DNA of 17,624 nucleotides from CAYHWW01 sp964360145 (GTDB lineage Bacteria > Bdellovibrionota > UBA1018 > CAYHWW01), in contig CAYHWW010000054.1 of the NCBI GenBank assembly GCA_964360145.1, positions 1-17,624 on the forward strand, written 5' to 3'. Of the stretch, positions 14,624 through 17,624 are shown in pieces (position 1 is the stretch's first letter; every line of letters starts with the position of its first letter). Below the pieces are notes generated by a model. The model worked only from the letters and a program-made list of their open reading frames with translations. It was not told the DNA's origin and did no database searches. Made by a program: the position numbers and the translations under genes.

Positions 14624-16354
14624 ATGAGCACTTCCCTTAAAGATACCATCGCTGACCGCATCCACTCCGTTCTTCCCGCGGAGGCGGGCCTCAGTCGTGA
14701 TGACCTCATCGCCCTCATCGAGGTCCCCTCTGATGCGAAGCTTGGCGATTACGCATTCCCCTGTTTCCGTTTGGCGAAGACCTTGAAAAAGGCACCGCCC
14801 TTGCTCGCTCAAGAGCTGGTCGCAAAGCTGGGCGCCGATGCCAAGGCTACGGGCCCCTATGTGAATTTCTTCATCGACTACGGTCAGCTGGCCAAGAACA
14901 TTTTGGCCAATGCACTCACCGGAGCCGCCTTCAAAGTGACCCCAGCGCGAAAGCTTCCCCGCACCATGATCGAGTTCTCCCAGCCCAACACCCACAAGGC
15001 TTTTCATGTGGGTCATTGCCGTAACGTGGCTCTCGGCGATGCCCTTGTGCGCATGAACCGCTATCTGGGCTACGACGTGGTGGCGGCCAACTACATCGGG
15101 GATGAAGGCACCCACATCGCTAAATGTCTTTGGTACTACATGAAGTTCAAGCCCGGCGCCAAACCCGAGGGGAACGCTGGCGAATGGCTCGGGGGCTTTT
15201 ACACTGCTGCCACCCAAATGGTGGAAGACGCGCCGGATGATCTAAAGATCATCTATCAAAAAGAGATCTCCACGATTCTTCAGAAAATCGAGGGCCGGGA
15301 CCCTGCCATCACGAAACTTTGGGAAGAAACCAAAGAGTGGTCCATGGATTCTTTTCGGGAGATCTACAGCTGGCTTGGCGTGAAGTTCGATCACTATTTC
15401 TACGAGTCTGAAGTCACCGACGAGGCGAGGAAAATCGTCGAAGATGGTTTGAAGAGCGGGGTCTTCGTGAATTCCCAGGGGGCCGTGGGCGTGGATCTGA
15501 ATGATCTGGGCCTGGGCTTTTGCATGGTGCTCAAGTCGGATGGCACCACCCTTTATTCCACCCGGGATCTGGCGCTGGCCCGGCGCAAGTTCGAGGAGTT
15601 CAAGATTGAGCGTTCCATCTACGTGGTGGCAAACGAGCAGGAGTTGCACTTCAAACAAGTATTCAAAATCCTGGAGCGCATGGGTTTTCCACAGGTGAAG
15701 AACTGCCACCATCTGTCCTATGGCCTCGTGATGATCCCCAGCGGCAAGATGTCCTCCCGCCTAGGCAACGTCATTTATTTCTCAGCTCTGCGCGAAGGTC
15801 TTTTGAATCAGGTCAAGGAAGTGGCCTTCAAGGATCTGGACACGTCAGGGTGGAGTGCCTCAGAGGTAGACGATACCGCCCAGAAGATCGCCGTGGCCGC
15901 CATCCGCTACGGCATGATCGCCTCCGACCCCAAGAAGACCATCATCTTTGACATGCCCCAGTGGCTCTCCTTCGTTGGCGATACGGGCCCTTATCTTCTC
16001 TACACCTACGTGCGCATGCGCTCTATTTTGCGCAAGGGCGAGTTTACCGGCACTGACGTGGGTTATGTGGACAGCGCTGTATTCCAAGGCGCTGAAGAAA
16101 AGGCGTTACTGAAGCGCATCATCAATCTCAATGCCACCGTGGAGCGCGCGGTGAATGACCAGGCCCCCGCCCCATTGGCGTGTTTTCTTTTCGACTTCTG
16201 CCAGGAGTTCAACAGCTTTTACGCCAAGACCTCCATCTTGAAGCAGGATGATCCCGCACGGAAGAACACATACCTGGTCTTGGTGGCCGCGCTGGCGGAG
16301 ACGCTGAAGACGGGCGCTGGCTTGCTCGGCATTGACGTGCCGGAGCGGATGTAG
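14624..16354 (+). CDS. argS: Arginyl-tRNA synthetase
   Basis: This is an essential cytosolic class I synthetase of 576 residues that charges tRNA-Arg with arginine. The N-terminal tRNA-recognition domain contains GDYAFPCF (41-48). The signature FSQPNTHKAFHVGHCRN (118-134) holds the HIGH-type motif HVGH (128-131), ANYIGDEGTHI (155-165) follows, and the KMSKS-type loop reads GKMSS (about 374-378), the altered form common in ArgS. The C-terminal DALR anticodon-binding region, about 435-576, is complete. The length is normal for the family. It is preceded by a strong AAGGAG and by a long inverted repeat. No clear promoter was found in the 75-bp gap, so readthrough from the permease genes is possible. 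Confidence 0.97.
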   Translation: MSTSLKDTIADRIHSVLPAEAGLSRDDLIALIEVPSDAKLGDYAFPCFRLAKTLKKAPPLLAQELVAKLGADAKATGPYVNFFIDYGQLAKNILANALTGAAFKVTPARKLPRTMIEFSQPNTHKAFHVGHCRNVALGDALVRMNRYLGYDVVAANYIGDEGTHIAKCLWYYMKFKPGAKPEGNAGEWLGGFYTAATQMVEDAPDDLKIIYQKEISTILQKIEGRDPAITKLWEETKEWSMDSFREIYSWLGVKFDHYFYESEVTDEARKIVEDGLKSGVFVNSQGAVGVDLNDLGLGFCMVLKSDGTTLYSTRDLALARRKFEEFKIERSIYVVANEQELHFKQVFKILERMGFPQVKNCHHLSYGLVMIPSGKMSSRLGNVIYFSALREGLLNQVKEVAFKDLDTSGWSASEVDDTAQKIAVAAIRYGMIASDPKKTIIFDMPQWLSFVGDTGPYLLYTYVRMRSILRKGEFTGTDVGYVDSAVFQGAEEKALLKRIINLNATVERAVNDQAPAPLACFLFDFCQEFNSFYAKTSILKQDDPARKNTYLVLVAALAETLKTGAGLLGIDVPERM

Positions 16355-16443
16355 GGCTGGTTTTGCAGGGCATGTGTGCATTTTTCGATGACGTCCATTG
16401 CTCAAAATCCCGCCCCCCAGTAACCTAAACGAGGGTGTTCAGA

Positions 16444-16824
16444 GTGGTATTTTTTCCTCTTTTCCTATTTCTCTTCGCGCTGCCGTCGGAAGCCGCTCTG
16501 GAACGACTTGAGGAGTGTGGCGTCTACGAGATCGTGGCCAAATACCAGTGCGCCGATGCTAAGCGGGTTTCGCCCATGGGCTGCATTCTCTTCGTGCATG
16601 AAGGAACCCTCAAACAATTCGCTCTCGAAGCGATCGATCCCAAAGCGCTTCTCCTCGGACTCGATGGGCTCACCCTGAAAATGAAGGTTCTCTGGCGTGG
16701 GCCGCGCCACTCAAAAAAATCGCAGGTCGAAATCATTGGGCCGCAGCTTCATTTCTTCACTACTGCGCCGAAACCAGAAGAAGTCCTTCGCAAATTAGAA
16801 AGCAAGCCATGCCGCGTGGAATAA
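16444..16824 (+). CDS. Small secreted cysteine-containing protein
   Basis: This encodes 126 residues from a GTG at 16444; GAGGG (16431-16435) lies 8 nt upstream. An alternative GTG at 16435 would add three residues and overlaps that site. The start of the protein, VVFFPLFLFLFALPSEA, is a good signal peptide with probable cleavage after SEA. The mature chain has four Cys (EECG, YQC, MGC, KPC), enough for two disulfides, and alternating strands (LTLKMKVLW, SQVEIIGPQLHFF). I do not recognise the family. The 3' end overlaps the following peptidase gene by 16 nt, so the two are probably made together; a chaperone, inhibitor or partner role is speculative. Confidence 0.7.
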   Translation: MVFFPLFLFLFALPSEAALERLEECGVYEIVAKYQCADAKRVSPMGCILFVHEGTLKQFALEAIDPKALLLGLDGLTLKMKVLWRGPRHSKKSQVEIIGPQLHFFTTAPKPEEVLRKLESKPCRVE

Positions 16825-17624
16825 TGGGGATCGGCCTCATCGTCCTTCTCGCCGGCATGTCTTCCGCTCAAGCAGAAAACAGAGCCATTATTTTTGGTGG
16901 GGCAGATACTCCAAACAACAGCCTTGAGAAACAAGTCAATCGATTCCTCTACAACGTGGAGGTTTCGTCTGCCGCTTTTGTGGAGGCGGGGTGGAGCGTT
17001 CGCGCTCTATTCGGAGGAGTCGAGGCGCGCTGCGAGCTTCCATCGACTGATCCTCGCTGCGCCGAAAACAACTCCGATCCCCTTTGCTGCCCCAGCCGAC
17101 CTGAGCTCTGGAGTAACCGCCACTTAGCTGAGTTGCTGGCAAAAAATCCGAGCGATATCCCACTGGCCACGAGGGAATCGCTAATCTCAGAGTTACGCCG
17201 AGCACGCGACGAACTGCATGCTGGCGATCAACTGCTTTTGCAAATCTCTACGCACGGCGGTGTAGACGTGTTCTGTGGCCCGGCGGATCACGCAAACTCC
17301 AATTGCGCACCGATCCCTTTTAATGATCCAGAAATTATGGCGCTTCTGCGCGAACTCAAAGAGGTCAAGCACGTCTCCCTCGGATTCGCCATCAATAGCT
17401 GCCACGGCGGAAGTGCTATCCCGGTCTATTCGGAGTTAGGTTGTGTCGTTACTGCAGCGGCAGGAAACGAATACTCTTTTGGCGCCTCGAACCGTCGAAC
17501 CACCGTCGGTCCCAGTGGGACGTTCACCAGCGAACCGTCCTTGCGCATGAGCTTGGATTTCATTGGGAGCCTAGATCCTCTGCTCACTGAACCCCGTGTC
17601 TCATCCACTCCGATGACGTTGGAG
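16809..17624 (+). CDS. Secreted clan CD cysteine peptidase (legumain/caspase-like), partial at right edge
   Basis: The reading frame opens at ATG 16809 and stays open for 272 codons to the end of the window, so the 3' end is missing. A signal peptide is predicted at residues 1-22 (cleavage near AQA). The mature protein starts with a hydrophobic strand RAIIFGGAD (25-33). Two motifs identify the catalytic dyad of clan CD: LLLQISTHGG (142-151) with His149-Gly150, and HVSLGFAINSCHGG (187-200) with Cys198 following a hydrophobic strand. The next block, CVVTAAAGNEYSFG (211-224), matches the TTAA...S strand after the catalytic Cys in legumain (C13). A Cys-rich insert lies between (C75, C84, C93, C94, C156, C165). 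The C13/legumain group is favoured over C14 caspases. The gene overlaps the small secreted gene by 16 nt. Confidence 0.75.
   Translation, partial: MPRGIMGIGLIVLLAGMSSAQAENRAIIFGGADTPNNSLEKQVNRFLYNVEVSSAAFVEAGWSVRALFGGVEARCELPSTDPRCAENNSDPLCCPSRPELWSNRHLAELLAKNPSDIPLATRESLISELRRARDELHAGDQLLLQISTHGGVDVFCGPADHANSNCAPIPFNDPEIMALLRELKEVKHVSLGFAINSCHGGSAIPVYSELGCVVTAAAGNEYSFGASNRRTTVGPSGTFTSEPSLRMSLDFIGSLDPLLTEPRVSSTPMTLE

Noticed and set aside
16364..16385. TGCA...TGCA followed by five T after argS, possible terminator
   Set aside because: The stem is only 4 bp with a 9-nt loop, too weak to call an intrinsic terminator.

Overview
The window looks like a chromosomal segment of a Gram-negative bacterium with moderately high GC and compact, mostly co-directional genes. 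Three things point loosely to a delta-proteobacterial or Bdellovibrionota-like lineage: the GldA/GldF/GldG/DUF4340 export-type cluster, the pairing of a class II thymidine kinase with a hypoxanthine phosphoribosyltransferase, and several secreted proteases. This placement is inference; there is no rRNA or other decisive marker. No phage, IS, CRISPR, tRNA or rRNA gene was seen.

Layout. Bases 1-164 hold no convincing gene, but contain a long imperfect inverted repeat (38-166) that could fold into a structured RNA. A small acidic hypothetical gene lies on the minus strand (165-479). From 515 to the right edge all genes are on the plus strand, most of them abutting or overlapping: an NrnA-like DHH phosphoesterase, then a protein with a degenerate receiver-like N-terminus; an ABC-2 system (ATPase, GldF-like permease, GldG-like and DUF4340 proteins) followed by a YIP1-like membrane protein; a shortened neprilysin (M13)-like exported metallopeptidase and a small exported protein; tdk and hpt; a GHMP sugar kinase and a DUF429 protein; two oligopeptide-type ABC permeases without ATPase or binding protein; argS; a small secreted Cys-containing protein; and a secreted clan CD (legumain/caspase-like) cysteine peptidase that runs off the right edge.

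How they fit together. nrnA, tdk and hpt form a nucleotide turnover and salvage theme. The 2780-8028 block probably encodes one membrane machine that couples an ABC-2 exporter core to large periplasmic subunits. Stop/start overlaps (ATGA or TTGA) suggest translational coupling at several junctions. The most unusual items are the two atypical exported peptidases, the near-perfect 24-bp inverted repeat at the permease/argS boundary, and the structured element at the left edge.
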